NCBI RefSeq assembly: GCF_003854965.1 | Contig: NZ_RQPI01000020.1 | Location: 1 to 62,070 of the forward strand | DNA length: 62,070 nucleotides | Direction of reading: 5' to 3' | Source of the DNA: Paenibacillus rhizophilus | GTDB taxonomy: Bacteria > Bacillota > Bacilli > Paenibacillales > Paenibacillaceae | Shown: one piece after another, positions 19,397 to 28,426 of the stretch | How positions within the stretch are numbered: position 1 is the first letter of the stretch | Layout of the letters: every line of letters starts with the position of its first letter | Program-made: the position numbers and the translations under genes | The notes under the pieces: generated by a model | What the model was told of the DNA's origin: nothing | Database searches by the model: none | Seen by the model: the letters and a program-made list of their open reading frames with translations, nothing else

Positions 19397-20821
19397 CTAC
19401 AGGTCTTCAATCGACAGCAGCAGAACCGAATCCGTATGATTCCCGACGGGGGCATGGACCGAGCGTCGAACGCCCGGAATCCAGACAATATTGCCCAATC
19501 CGTCGCACACAAGGGGAATGCGTGAACGTTCGGTAGAAGGTATTTTGTCATCAATGTAAATATCTTTTACCTTTTTGCTTCCGTTTAATCCCATGACCTT
19601 TATGGTATCTCCAGGCAATCTGGAACGAATCGTCAGCGGGAAGACCAGCTCTTTATAGTCGAACCGGGCCGACAGCTTGCCGCCCTCTCCCCTCTGGACC
19701 GCCTCATTCTCTCTCTCTGCCAACGTCATCGTGATCGCCTTGCCGATCTCGCCCAGTTCGATCCGGGGCTGCGGGGAAGACAGGCGATAAACGTAGCTTG
19801 CCTGATGATCCAAAGGAGCGGATAAAAAATAAATGGTGTTATACTGCCGCATACAGGTTAGGCTGCGGCCCAAATCGAGACTCCAGGCGGTGGGCATATC
19901 TTGCAATATTCCCCGCCTCACGGATTCAACCTTCGGAAAATCGATTTCCGGCGTATCCGCCGACAGATAATTTAATATTAGTTTAATCATACGCCGTTGT
20001 AAAGCGGAGGGTATGGCGGCAAAATCCGCTCTGTCCAGGGTGCATTTGCCCTGTTCCTGCCGGACGTTCCCGGCAAAGCATCTGGCGGCCGCCTCTTCCA
20101 TAAAATCATCCTCGGCGCCGGCGATTTCCGCCAGCTGCGTAAGCGAACGGCCCAGTCTCGGACTGTAGCGAGCCAGAAAAGGAAGCACCTCCAGCCTGAC
20201 CGCGTTGCGCTTGTACTTCGTCTGTCCATTGCTGGGATCTTCGGCATAGCGGTAACCCCTGCGCCGGCATACCTCCACGATCGCCGCCTTGTTTATACGA
20301 AGGAAGGGGCGGATAAGTTCCACGTTTTTTTCGGTTCTTTTAAAGCGCATCCCGGCAAGCCCCGACAGCCCGCTGCCGCGCAGCAGCCGCATCAGAACCG
20401 TCTCGGCCTGGTCGTCGGCATGATGAGCCAGAGCAACGGAACGGGCGCCCCAGCTCCGCGCTGTATTAATCAGGAATTGGTAACGCTTCTCCCTTGCCGC
20501 TTCCTGCGGACCGAGGCCGCTTTCCTTCATAAAAGAAGGAATATCGAACTCGGCGAGTTCAAAAGGGATTCCGAGCTCTTCAGCCATGCTGCGTACAAGC
20601 TCCGCCTCCTGAGCCGACTCTGCGCGGAATCCATGGTTCACATGGGCGCAAATCAGCGTGAGCGGCATCCGGCTCACGGATATTTCATGCAGAACATGCA
20701 AAAGAGCCACAGAATCCGGCCCTCCGGACACTGCGACTACAATGGCGTCTCCGGGCTCCCACAGCCCGTGTTCGGCTGCAGCGTCCATCACCGACTCCAA
20801 CAGTTCATTCCAAATGGCCAT
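19397..20821 (-). CDS. tilS: tRNA(Ile)-lysidine synthase
   Basis: Modifies C34 of the minor tRNA-Ile (CAU) to lysidine; essential. The 474-residue protein has the PP-loop VAVSGGPDSVALLHVL, the tRNA-contacting GARSVALAHHADDQAETVLMRLLRGSG segment and C-terminal TilS domains. The ATG at 20821 follows GGAAGGAA and gives the normal length; the frame runs 44 codons further upstream without good support. Confidence 0.95.
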   Translation of the reverse strand: MAIWNELLESVMDAAAEHGLWEPGDAIVVAVSGGPDSVALLHVLHEISVSRMPLTLICAHVNHGFRAESAQEAELVRSMAEELGIPFELAEFDIPSFMKESGLGPQEAAREKRYQFLINTARSWGARSVALAHHADDQAETVLMRLLRGSGLSGLAGMRFKRTEKNVELIRPFLRINKAAIVEVCRRRGYRYAEDPSNGQTKYKRNAVRLEVLPFLARYSPRLGRSLTQLAEIAGAEDDFMEEAAARCFAGNVRQEQGKCTLDRADFAAIPSALQRRMIKLILNYLSADTPEIDFPKVESVRRGILQDMPTAWSLDLGRSLTCMRQYNTIYFLSAPLDHQASYVYRLSSPQPRIELGEIGKAITMTLAERENEAVQRGEGGKLSARFDYKELVFPLTIRSRLPGDTIKVMGLNGSKKVKDIYIDDKIPSTERSRIPLVCDGLGNIVWIPGVRRSVHAPVGNHTDSVLLLSIEDL

Positions 20822-20910
20822 AGCCGGCTTCCTTCCCTGCCCGGCCGCAGTTGCCTGCGGCTTGATGACGGCATGAATCGGCATGCCTTCCGTATGTATA
20901 ATATAGAATA

Positions 20911-21846
20911 TTAAAAACGATAAATCCAGTAAACGGTAAACGCCAGCAGGCACAGCGACAACGCAAAGGCGCCGGTCAGCCAGCGGGGAGTCGCCATGGG
21001 CTCAGGCTTGCCTATCCGTGATTTGTAAACATGGCTCCTCCACATCTCCTTGGCTTGCGCCGACGTGGAAAACCCGCCTTTCAGCGCCATCCCTAACCAC
21101 GAGGCAAGCTTTTTGTCGGGAAGCTGATTCGCAAGCTTAACCAGATCTTCTGCGCTTCTAGTCTGCGGAAGCTGCCGCGCCGCCTGTTTAAGTCCGCTCT
21201 CGTCGAGAAGGCGCAGACAGAGCACGGCGAAGGCGAACAGATCGTAGCTTTCATCCCCGATCCGGCTGCCGGCATTCCAGAAGCCGCGGTCATGCCACTC
21301 CGTGAACTGCTTCACGCTGCGGCCGATGGGACCCGCTCCTCCGAAATCGATCAACTCGGCTTCGCCGTACTCCGATACCACGACATTTTCCGGCTTCAAA
21401 TCGCCGAAGATGAACCCGTATTCATGCAATCCGCTTAATCTGTCCAGCAGCTTTAGACCGATCAGGCCAAGCCAGGAGGAACCTTTTTTGGACAGAAAAT
21501 AATGCAGCGGCATACCGTGAACATAACGCATGACGTAAAAGGGAAATCCCCCCTCCGAAGCGTCGTCCGCTTCCAGAAAATATGCAGCCAGCGGCGCTGC
21601 CGCCCTGTCCTGCCAATCCTGCCGCGCGCGGCAGGATTGAAGCGAGGTCATCACGTTGATCTCCGACTGAAGATCGAGAGCGTCATATCCGATTTTGAGC
21701 GCGTACTTCTCCCGTCTCCCCTCCCGGTTCACCAGGTATACCGTTCCGTTCGCGCCTTTTCCGAGCAGCCGTTCCACGACATAGCGGTTGCCCCGCCACT
21801 TGCCGACAATGACATCCCCGGGAGAACGGGGCGGATTAGACGACAT
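20911..21846 (-). CDS. yabT: Membrane-anchored Ser/Thr protein kinase (YabT-like)
   Basis: A Hanks-type kinase with a glycine loop LGKGANGTVYLV, catalytic Lys in YALKIGYDA, a modified catalytic loop FGDLKPENVVV (Phe-Gly in place of His-Arg) and IDFGGAGP in place of the classic DFG segment. A single C-terminal transmembrane helix lies at about residues 290-310. B. subtilis YabT is a sporulation kinase acting on RecA and others. The ATG at 21846 overlaps the yabS stop by 11 bases and gives the family-like N-terminus; upstream ATGs lack ribosome sites. Confidence 0.85.
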   Translation of the reverse strand: MSSNPPRSPGDVIVGKWRGNRYVVERLLGKGANGTVYLVNREGRREKYALKIGYDALDLQSEINVMTSLQSCRARQDWQDRAAAPLAAYFLEADDASEGGFPFYVMRYVHGMPLHYFLSKKGSSWLGLIGLKLLDRLSGLHEYGFIFGDLKPENVVVSEYGEAELIDFGGAGPIGRSVKQFTEWHDRGFWNAGSRIGDESYDLFAFAVLCLRLLDESGLKQAARQLPQTRSAEDLVKLANQLPDKKLASWLGMALKGGFSTSAQAKEMWRSHVYKSRIGKPEPMATPRWLTGAFALSLCLLAFTVYWIYRF

Positions 21847-22576
21847 ACCCACCAGGCATCCCTTCTCCATCATCAGAGTGTGCCGCAAAGCGGACTTGAT
21901 GTTCATTTAGTGTACCATACCGGAAATGTTCAAGCACCTTGAAAATCGCCGGACCTGTCGGCGTCGCCCCTTTCATACGGATTCTGCCGAACAGCGCCCG
22001 GATATCCGATACATTCGTACTCCAATCCATATCAAGCACGGCCGGTTCGCCCGTAGTGCCCGGAAAATGGAATACGGAGATTTCGCTGACACCCTCCCGG
22101 GCCTCAAGGCTGAGCGCCAGATCGCGAATCGCATCTTCCACCGCCGCGAGCTTCGGCTTCATGCTGGCGCTGGCATCGATCAGGAGCGCAAGCCGCAGCG
22201 GCGCCGTCTCGCTGAGTTCATCGACTACCGTTACAACCTGGGAGCGTTTGGCCGGAGGCAGATCCTCCAGGGAGCCATCGCCCAGAATTTTTTTCACCTC
22301 CTTATTAACCGCCTGCTGAATCGTCTGAACCACCGTCTTCCGGGTCATCATCTGCATCGTCTGCGCCAGTTGGGGTGTGCCGACAATCCGGCTGAGTCCG
22401 CCGCCCGCCTTGGCGATATCTTCAATCTCCCGGCTGCCCAGCTCGCCGATCGTCCCATAGTCGACGACTCCGATCACATTCACCGTTATCCCATCCTGAA
22501 GAGCATGCGCCGCCGCCATCACCGGACTTTCCCCTACATTGGAGCATCCGTCGGTTATAAGCAAAATTTGCTTCAT
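21836..22576 (-). CDS. yabS: von Willebrand factor A domain protein (YabS-like)
   Basis: A 246-residue VWA protein with the MIDAS-type ILLITDGCSNVGESP near the N-terminus and a second LLIDASASMKPKL motif (DxSxS) in the middle, then a DMDWSTNVSDI segment. It precedes and overlaps yabT, as in B. subtilis, so the two likely act together in sporulation. The molecular role is not known. A sigma-F/G-like -10 lies 43 bases upstream. Confidence 0.85.
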   Translation of the reverse strand: MKQILLITDGCSNVGESPVMAAAHALQDGITVNVIGVVDYGTIGELGSREIEDIAKAGGGLSRIVGTPQLAQTMQMMTRKTVVQTIQQAVNKEVKKILGDGSLEDLPPAKRSQVVTVVDELSETAPLRLALLIDASASMKPKLAAVEDAIRDLALSLEAREGVSEISVFHFPGTTGEPAVLDMDWSTNVSDIRALFGRIRMKGATPTGPAIFKVLEHFRYGTLNEHQVRFAAHSDDGEGMPGGYVV

Positions 22577-22618
22577 GTTATTATTCCTCCCGCCTTATAA
22601 ATGAAATCTCTCTTCTCT

Positions 22619-22627
22619 AGTATGCCC
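22619..22627 (-). promoter_or_regulatory. Sigma-F/G-type -10 element before yabS
   Basis: GGGCATACT on the minus strand fits GGNNANANT exactly. A -35 is not clear. The same nine bases precede fin at 37801-37809, which supports forespore control of yabS-yabT. Confidence 0.5.
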
Positions 22628-22691
22628 GGGGTTGAGAGATTCCAAACGCAGGGAAATGCGGGAGGAACAAGCGGCTAAAGCAGATTCCCGT

Positions 22692-25199
22692 TCAGCTCAC
22701 TGTACGCGGCCGCTCCATCCGGGAGAGTCCCGGCATATGCAGGGTAGACCATTCCGGCTGGAAATGATCAACGCGGCTGACCACAATCGTCATATCGTCA
22801 TGAATTTCACTGCCTTGGTAGCGGATCACCTTCTCAAGCAGACTGTCGGCAATTTCCTGAGGGTCGCTGCTCTCCAGCTCCTGGATCATCCGCTTCATCC
22901 ACACCTCCTTATTGACGGCGTAGCCTGGGGCATCGTAAATGCCGTCCGTCATCATAATCAGAATATCGCCCGCACGCAGCTGCATCGTCACGAAATCGAC
23001 CTCAATATCCTGAATGATGCCGATCGGAAGATTGCTTGCCGTAATCGGTATAACTTCGCTCCCCCGTTTAATAAAGCTCGGCGCCGAGGCAATCTTCATA
23101 AAGGTGGTCTGCGCCGAATACTGGTCGATCAGCGCCATGTCCACGGTGGCGTAAAATTCCTCCGGCGAGCGCAGCAGCAAAACCGAATTCACGGACTTCA
23201 CCGCCAGCTTTTCGTCCATGCCGGACTGCAGCAGCTTCTCCAGCATGCCGAGCGCCGCGCTGCTCTCCATCCGCGCCCGCTCCCCATTGCCCATCCCGTC
23301 GCTGATCGAAACCGCGAACGTCCCGTTACCCAGCTCTACGGTGCTGAAGCTGTCTCCCGACAGCATGTCCCCGCCCTTGGCCGCACCGGCTACGCCCGTA
23401 CTGACTTCGAACGCTTTCGCCGAGCCGAAGGTAACGGTCGACAGCCCGTCGCGGCTGTGCATCGCCGTTTCACTCTTCACCGAGATATTTTCCTCCAATA
23501 TATCGGACAGCAGCGGAGCAATCATTTTGCGGCATTCGTCGAAGCCCCGGTTGTATGCGTGAACGACTTCGATTTCCACGCGCCCGGGATCAAGGCTCAC
23601 AATATCAATGCCGTGGATGGACAAGCCAAGCTTCTCCAGCGCTTCGCGGATTTGCGCTTCCTGCCGGTAGAGCGCCTGCCCCTCGCGTTTGATTTCCCTT
23701 GCAAGATCCTCCATGACCTGCGATACGCCGGAGAGCTGCTCGGCCACAAATTTACGGCTGTCGTATATTTGTCTCTTCCAGCGCATATCATGCTCATAAA
23801 GATAATATTGGCTCCGCATCACCTCCAAAACTTCGTCCGTCTTGCCGCAGATCCGCGCCCATTCCGCGGGCAGCCTGGCAGCCGAAATGTCCGGATTCTC
23901 TTCGACGGCGGTCATCATATCCGTCATATATTTATACGTCTGATAGAACTTCGAATCCCAGCAGTGGGAGCGGCGGATGCAGTTCGAGCAGGTTTCCTCC
24001 GTGACCGCATTCATAAAGTGCTCCATCTCCCGGCTCGATTTGCCCGCTTCGCCGGCGGATGGAATCTGCCCGAAACTGGTGGAGAGCTGCCGGAACACCT
24101 GGGAGAACTGAGTAACCCGGTCCGCGGTAATATCACGCACCCGCCGCGCATATTCATGTTGAGAGCGGCTGTGATCGCTCGTGCCGGGCACATATTTGGC
24201 AATGGCCGCAATGATGCCTCGGGGGGTCGCAAGGAACAGCAGTATCGCCGCACAGGTCTCCCAGGTGGAGTTCATCATATCGCCCGGTCCGCTGAAATAG
24301 ACGGACAAAATGCTGGAGCCGAGCAGCATCCCCAAGGCGACCGCGCCCTTACGGCCGCCCTGCAGCATGCCAGCCAGCATGCCGGAGAACGCGAGCAGGC
24401 TCATCTGATAGATCGCCCCGATATCGGCCAGGCTGAGGATCAGGCCCGTCACGACGCCGACCGCCGCTCCGAGCGGAGCCCCTCCCGCCATGGCGAACAG
24501 CAGAATCAGATAGCGCGACAGAATATGCTCCAGCGATAATCCGCTGATTTTCCAGCCCACCAGGCCGGTCATAATGGAGGCCAGCATAATAATCAGGCAT
24601 AATATTTCCTCATTTCGCAGCACGCGACTTTTTTGTCTATAAGTAAGTACGGGGAGCGCTTGCAGAAAGACAAGGGTCAGCACAAAAGCGAGCAGAGCGT
24701 TCAGCGTCGTCATCATCAGCGGATACCAGGAGAGCGATGGGCCGATAATCGTCTGGAATAGCCCGACCATAAAGGAAGAGACAAACACCATCACCGGCGC
24801 ATAGGCCAGGTCGATTCGCTGGAAGGCCTCCATCCCCTTATAGAGGAGAATGAAGACGATAAGCTCGGCTGAAATGATCAATATGCCTGGAAACGGAGTA
24901 AACAAGCTGCCTGCAAGAATCGCGGCTCCGGCCGGAAGAGTGCAATCTTTGCGCATAAAAACAATGATGGCGAAAAAGGCGGCGGCAAACGGCGACAGCT
25001 CGTCCAGGATCATGGCTCTTCCAAGCAGAAATCCCATGAAGCTGAGCAGCAGCATCCATTTTCTTGTGTCTAGCATACGAAGAATGCGCTGACGCTTGCC
25101 CCATGCTCTGAACCGCTCTCCCCATGCCGCCTTCTCTTCCTCAGTGCCGCCTTCCACTCTTGTCCACTCCTGGAAATTCACCACATTGCTTTTGCCCAT
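22692..25199 (-). CDS. spoIIE: Stage II sporulation protein E, PP2C-type phosphatase
   Basis: Dephosphorylates SpoIIAA to activate sigma-F in the forespore and helps place the polar septum. The 835-residue protein has roughly ten transmembrane helices in its first 330 residues, a central regulatory region with CSNCIRRSHCW, and a C-terminal PP2C domain with GDSFSTVELGNG, SISDGMGNG and ILIMMTDGIYDA (metal-binding Asp residues). B. subtilis SpoIIE is 827 residues. It sits between yabR and yabS as expected; the Bacillus tRNA pair usually found upstream is missing. Confidence 0.97.
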   Translation of the reverse strand: MGKSNVVNFQEWTRVEGGTEEEKAAWGERFRAWGKRQRILRMLDTRKWMLLLSFMGFLLGRAMILDELSPFAAAFFAIIVFMRKDCTLPAGAAILAGSLFTPFPGILIISAELIVFILLYKGMEAFQRIDLAYAPVMVFVSSFMVGLFQTIIGPSLSWYPLMMTTLNALLAFVLTLVFLQALPVLTYRQKSRVLRNEEILCLIIMLASIMTGLVGWKISGLSLEHILSRYLILLFAMAGGAPLGAAVGVVTGLILSLADIGAIYQMSLLAFSGMLAGMLQGGRKGAVALGMLLGSSILSVYFSGPGDMMNSTWETCAAILLFLATPRGIIAAIAKYVPGTSDHSRSQHEYARRVRDITADRVTQFSQVFRQLSTSFGQIPSAGEAGKSSREMEHFMNAVTEETCSNCIRRSHCWDSKFYQTYKYMTDMMTAVEENPDISAARLPAEWARICGKTDEVLEVMRSQYYLYEHDMRWKRQIYDSRKFVAEQLSGVSQVMEDLAREIKREGQALYRQEAQIREALEKLGLSIHGIDIVSLDPGRVEIEVVHAYNRGFDECRKMIAPLLSDILEENISVKSETAMHSRDGLSTVTFGSAKAFEVSTGVAGAAKGGDMLSGDSFSTVELGNGTFAVSISDGMGNGERARMESSAALGMLEKLLQSGMDEKLAVKSVNSVLLLRSPEEFYATVDMALIDQYSAQTTFMKIASAPSFIKRGSEVIPITASNLPIGIIQDIEVDFVTMQLRAGDILIMMTDGIYDAPGYAVNKEVWMKRMIQELESSDPQEIADSLLEKVIRYQGSEIHDDMTIVVSRVDHFQPEWSTLHMPGLSRMERPRTVS

Positions 25200-25359
25200 A
25201 TTGTTTAAACACCACCCGTTTGAATTTAAAGTATAAGACCCGGTAAGCTGCGCATTCTTATCGTCAGTCTTATCCTTTTACGAGAACCGCATGCTTTCAC
25301 CCGATACATAAGTGCCGCTGCTTCGGAAGAAAGCTAAGCCGTCTCTTCTTGTGGTACTC

Positions 25360-25393
25360 ATTATAAGCGCGGCCAACTAGGAAAGTTTGTCAG
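25360..25393 (-). promoter_or_regulatory. Long-spacer sigma-A promoter of spoIIE (Spo0A-type)
   Basis: CTGACA (25393 to 25388), 22-base spacer, perfect TATAAT (25365 to 25360). B. subtilis spoIIE and spoIIG promoters also have overlong spacers and need Spo0A-P. The predicted leader is about 150 bases. Confidence 0.6.
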
Positions 25394-25419
25394 AACAAGA
25401 CGGTCGTCCACAAGAAATT

Positions 25420-25426
25420 TCCGACA
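25420..25426 (-). promoter_or_regulatory. 0A-box-like site upstream of the spoIIE -35
   Basis: TGTCGGA on the minus strand differs from the Spo0A box TGNCGAA at one base and sits about 30 bases upstream of the -35. Confidence 0.35.
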
Positions 25427-25437
25427 AAATCAGGCGG

Positions 25438-25479
25438 TGTCCCGAGCGGCCGGAAAACCGCTTTTTCCCTTGCGGGACA
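25438..25479. repeat. Inverted repeat in the yabR-spoIIE spacer
   Basis: TGTCCCG and CGGGACA enclose a second pair AGCGG / CCGCT. It is upstream of the spoIIE promoter and is not followed by a clean T-run. The 25200-25713 stretch contains no gene or tRNA that I can see, only this hairpin, the promoter and 0A-like boxes. Confidence 0.5.
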
Positions 25480-25530
25480 GTCCGTACACCCGTCACTCCC
25501 CCAAATTTTTACATAATTAGGAAACTTCGA

Positions 25531-25537
25531 TTCGTCA
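25531..25537 (-). promoter_or_regulatory. 0A box (TGACGAA) in the spoIIE upstream region
   Basis: TGACGAA on the minus strand is a full match to TGNCGAA, but lies about 140 bases upstream of the -35. Further partial boxes (TGTCGCA, TGTCGGT) lie at about 25575-25600. Confidence 0.35.
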
Positions 25538-25713
25538 GCAAATGCTCCAAGCTTTAGCGGAAATCTCAAGGATGCTGTCGCAAATTTCTAGACGACCGAC
25601 AAAATAATAGGCATATCGGGATAAATAGAGAACGCTTTCAAAAAAATCGGGAAAAACCTCAATTGGGAAGAAGCAGAGGCGGGGAAAGGGCCGGCTTCTG
25701 ACCGGGCTGACAC

Positions 25714-25748
25714 AGAAAAAAACCGCAAAAGGCCTGGGCCCTGCGGTT
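25714..25748 (-). terminator. Terminator of yabR
   Basis: AACCGCA / TGCGGTT arms with a GC-rich loop, followed on the minus strand by a seven-T run, about 20 bases after yabR. Confidence 0.85.
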
Positions 25749-25768
25749 GTTTGAATTGTAGTATGACG

Positions 25769-26263
25769 TTATACGCGTTTGGCTCCACGGCCGCCGCGCT
25801 TGCCTTCCGTGTTCTTCTTGAGAGAAGACATACGTTCTTCACTGTCTTTAAGGAAGCGTGACATTTTATCCTCAAATGAAGGTTTACCGGCAGCAGGCTT
25901 GAATGGACGCCCTCCCCGTTCACGATTGTAGCTTCCGCCCCCGCCTCCGCCTCCGCCGCCGAAACGGTCTCCACCGCTTGGACGATCAGGTCTTGGCGCT
26001 CTTGGCGGACGAACTTCCGATGCCGGCTTGTCAACAGCCTGCTTGATGGAAAGTCCGATCTTGCCGTCCTTGTCGACATTGATCACCTTAACCGTTACCA
26101 CATCATTAATCTTCAGATGATCGTTGACATCCTTGACGTAATTATCGGCGATTTCCGAGATGTGAACGAGACCTGTGACACCTCCTGACAGATCCACAAA
26201 CGCTCCGAAATGCGTGATGCCTGTCACCTTGCCCTCTAACTTGGTGCCCACTTCAATTGCCAT
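25769..26263 (-). CDS. S1-domain RNA-binding protein (YabR-like)
   Basis: A 164-residue protein with one N-terminal S1 domain (EVGTKLEGKVTGITHFGAFVDL, then LVHISEIADNYVKDV and GKIGLSIKQ) followed by a basic, Arg/Gly-rich disordered tail with a poly-Gly run near residue 105. B. subtilis yabR lies in the same position downstream of divIC. RNA target unknown; B. subtilis YabR relatives are general stress S1 proteins. Confidence 0.88.
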   Translation of the reverse strand: MAIEVGTKLEGKVTGITHFGAFVDLSGGVTGLVHISEIADNYVKDVNDHLKINDVVTVKVINVDKDGKIGLSIKQAVDKPASEVRPPRAPRPDRPSGGDRFGGGGGGGGGSYNRERGGRPFKPAAGKPSFEDKMSRFLKDSEERMSSLKKNTEGKRGGRGAKRV

Positions 26264-26394
26264 AGAATAAAATGATCCTCCCTTAAAAATATACAGACAA
26301 AGATATCAAGATCCAGTCTGCGGTGATTTGATTATACAGTAAAGAGCAAAGCAAGGCAACAGAGCGAAACGCCCCTTTTTTGCCAGCTTATTGC

Positions 26395-26724
26395 TCAGGG
26401 TTGCTCTGTCCGGATAGGAACTTCGCCTTGGGGATACATATTAAACCACTTGCGCGCAAGTTGGCCGATATACTCGTTGTCGTTCAGACGGGATACCTCG
26501 TATTTCAGCTGGCCCAGCGATTCGTTAACCTGCTTGCTGCTCTCCTGCTTCTGTGCGAGTTCCTGCTTCTTGTCCGAAATCAGGGCGCTCTGAGCGAAGA
26601 AAATATATCCCGCCCAGCCGAAAAATATCGCCATCAGAACGACCCAGATCAACCTGCGTCTCTTGGCTCCCGCGGCGGCTGCGCTTTCGCCAGCCTGTTT
26701 CATTTCCGGAGAAAATCTGTTCAT
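26395..26724 (-). CDS. divIC: Septum formation initiator DivIC
   Basis: Bitopic divisome protein that complexes with FtsL and DivIB. The 109-residue product has a short basic cytoplasmic N-terminus (GAKRRRLIW), one transmembrane helix (about residues 25-43), a coiled coil (KKQELAQKQESSKQVNESL) and the conserved ARKWFNMYPQGE C-terminal segment. Located after yabQ as in B. subtilis. Confidence 0.93.
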   Translation of the reverse strand: MNRFSPEMKQAGESAAAAGAKRRRLIWVVLMAIFFGWAGYIFFAQSALISDKKQELAQKQESSKQVNESLGQLKYEVSRLNDNEYIGQLARKWFNMYPQGEVPIRTEQP

Positions 26725-26748
26725 GCAAGCGTTCCTCCCGTTTCAAGG

Positions 26749-27312
26749 TCAGCGTTTTCTTTTTGCGGCAATAAATTCCGTTAATTTGGTGATCGGAGCG
26801 CTGCTTAGAAGCCTGCGATATACCGGGGACAACCATCTGACGGGAAAAATCCAGAGCGGCTTGGTCAGCCAAAGCAGCAGCTTCAGTATAAAGACTAAGA
26901 TACGGCCAAGCAGCCGCACAATTCCCAGCGCCAGCTTCAATAGCCACAGCAGAGGCATTCCGATCAGGATTCCCAGCAGCTTTACCAGCAGCTTCCATAT
27001 CCATCCCACCGTTTGAATTAACATTACCACAAATTTCTGCACCGTGACACTGAAGAATAAAAAATAAGCCCACACACCCAGAAATAATCCGACAAAAGCA
27101 TAGAAGCGCAGCTGCCCCTGATTACCCGCGTACAGCAAACGGAACACAATGAGAGCCGATGCCAGCCAGTAGAGAAGATCGAGCGCCGCGTTCAGCCATC
27201 CGGGAAACCGCAGCCTAAGCGACACTACCCGGTAACCGTCGAAGGCCAAACCCATCGACGCCCCGGCGGCGATCATATACAGCAGCGTTATCCACTGGAC
27301 GGCCGGATTCAT
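26749..27312 (-). CDS. yabQ: Spore cortex biosynthesis protein YabQ
   Basis: Integral membrane protein needed for cortex formation; in B. subtilis it sits in the outer forespore membrane. The 187-residue product has about five hydrophobic helices in the first 130 residues (including the WLNAALDLLYWLASALIVFRL helix) and a basic C-terminus. It overlaps the yabP stop by four bases (ATGA). Confidence 0.9.
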   Translation of the reverse strand: MNPAVQWITLLYMIAAGASMGLAFDGYRVVSLRLRFPGWLNAALDLLYWLASALIVFRLLYAGNQGQLRFYAFVGLFLGVWAYFLFFSVTVQKFVVMLIQTVGWIWKLLVKLLGILIGMPLLWLLKLALGIVRLLGRILVFILKLLLWLTKPLWIFPVRWLSPVYRRLLSSAPITKLTEFIAAKRKR

Positions 27313-27593
27313 TTGAACAGTTTGCCGAGCAGCCCTTTATTTTTACCCTTCGCTCCCGGATCAAGGTAAATCAAAGAATGTACATTTCCTTCCAGCGACA
27401 GCAGCCCGTTCTCCAGACTGAGGTTCTTGATATGTAAATGGCTGCCGCGAATGCTCAGCGTCCCAAGCTCCGTCTGAAGCAGAAACTCGCCGCTGTCAAA
27501 GCTCTCCACATTTTGCACGCCTGTTAAATCCACTGCCTTGCGGCTGCGCATATGCAAATCATGCTGCTTGACGGTTCTTCCAGGTTCGATCAT
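27309..27593 (-). CDS. yabP: Sporulation protein YabP
   Basis: A 94-residue protein of the YabP/YqfC family with the typical VDLTGVQNVESFDSGEF, ETELGTLSIRGSHLHIK-like and GLLSLEGNVHSLIY segments. The ATG at 27593 follows AGGGGG. A CATAAATT sequence about 50 bases upstream could be a sigma-E -10, but a -35 is not evident. In B. subtilis yabP-yabQ is sigma-E dependent. Confidence 0.92.
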   Translation of the reverse strand: MIEPGRTVKQHDLHMRSRKAVDLTGVQNVESFDSGEFLLQTELGTLSIRGSHLHIKNLSLENGLLSLEGNVHSLIYLDPGAKGKNKGLLGKLFK

Positions 27594-27732
27594 GGCATGT
27601 ACCCCCTCTCCTTCTAGTCCTAATTTATGGCGGGGAGAGCGGCTTTAGAACAACCCGGAGCAAAGGCGGATTCACAGTCAAGACCGAACAAGAAACTCAA
27701 CGGAAGGCAGATGAGCAGTTTGCCGGAAATAA

Positions 27733-27769
27733 AAAAGCGCTCCCCTGCACAACCGCAGGGAAACGCTTC
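27733..27769 (-). terminator. Terminator after rqcP
   Basis: AAGCGCTCCCCTGC and GCAGGGAAACGCTT form a long stem with one interior mismatch region, followed by TTTTTT on the minus strand. It isolates hup-rqcP from yabP. Confidence 0.85.
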
Positions 27770-27793
27770 GATTAACAGAGGGTAATGCGCCGC

Positions 27794-28072
27794 TTACCAG
27801 TCGAGACCGTTGCTCTTGGCAATCGGCTCTTCGCGCAGCAGCGTATACATGCCGGCCGCCTCGTCTTTGCGGGTCGTTTCGACCAGCTTCTCCACGCGGA
27901 CCGTTACCAGCTTTTGACCGAATTGAACCGTAATCTCGTCGCCGATTTTCACACTGCTACTCGGCTTCGACTCTTTCCCGTTAATCAGCACCCGGCCTTG
28001 TTCGGACACATCCTTGGCCACCGTACGGCGCTTGATCAGGCGGGACACTTTCAAAAATTTGTCCAGACGCAT
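27794..28072 (-). CDS. rqcP: S4-domain ribosome quality-control factor RqcP (YabO)
   Basis: RNA-binding S4 protein that helps RqcH add alanine tails to stalled nascent chains on 50S subunits. The 92-residue product starts MRLDKFLKVSRLIKRRT and has VSEQGRVLING, the S4 signature. It overlaps the hup stop by one base (TAATG), and shares its transcript. Confidence 0.93.
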   Translation of the reverse strand: MRLDKFLKVSRLIKRRTVAKDVSEQGRVLINGKESKPSSSVKIGDEITVQFGQKLVTVRVEKLVETTRKDEAAGMYTLLREEPIAKSNGLDW

Positions 28073-28344
28073 TAGTTGACGGCTTCTTTAAGCTTGTTGC
28101 CGGCCTTGAACGCCGGAACTGTCGATTCAGGAATGTCGATCGTTGTGCCCGTTTGCGGATTGCGGCCGGTACGTCCGGAGCGCTTGCGCGTTTCAAAGGT
28201 GCCGAAGCCGATCAGCTGTACTTTGTCGCCACTTGCCAGAGCCTCGGTAATTTCGCCAAGGAGTCCGCTCAGCACAAGCTCCACGTCCTTTTTGGCCAAT
28301 CCGTTTTTCTCGGAGATGTTGTTGATCAGATCTGTTTTGTTCAT
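28072..28344 (-). CDS. hup: DNA-binding protein HU
   Basis: Histone-like nucleoid protein. The 90-residue product begins MNKTDLINNISEKNGL and contains GFGTFETRKRSGRTGRNPQT, the HU signature with the DNA-binding arm, ending PAFKAGNKLKEAVN. B. subtilis has its HU gene (hbs) elsewhere; having it before yabO is common in other Bacilli. A good promoter lies upstream. Confidence 0.97.
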   Translation of the reverse strand: MNKTDLINNISEKNGLAKKDVELVLSGLLGEITEALASGDKVQLIGFGTFETRKRSGRTGRNPQTGTTIDIPESTVPAFKAGNKLKEAVN

Positions 28345-28426
28345 GTTTTAGTGTTCCTCCCGGGAATATGAAAAATAATGAAAAAGCGTTCCAGCGGATG
28401 GCATATACCGCAAAAACCGCCGTTTC

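Noticed and set aside
20911..22576. Toxin-antitoxin or defence system from the kinase and VWA pair
   Set aside because: Both match yabT and yabS in sequence type and in position between spoIIE and tilS.
22632..24539. 635-codon open frame on the plus strand opposite spoIIE
   Set aside because: It is antisense to a strongly conserved gene, has His/Arg-rich composition typical of a shadow frame, and no ribosome site. The same holds for long plus frames opposite lysS, nadB, ftsH, yabM and mfd.
25200..25713. Possible tRNA genes between yabR and spoIIE as in B. subtilis
   Set aside because: No T-loop GTTCRA motif or acceptor-stem pairing was found on either strand; only a hairpin, the promoter and 0A-like boxes are there.
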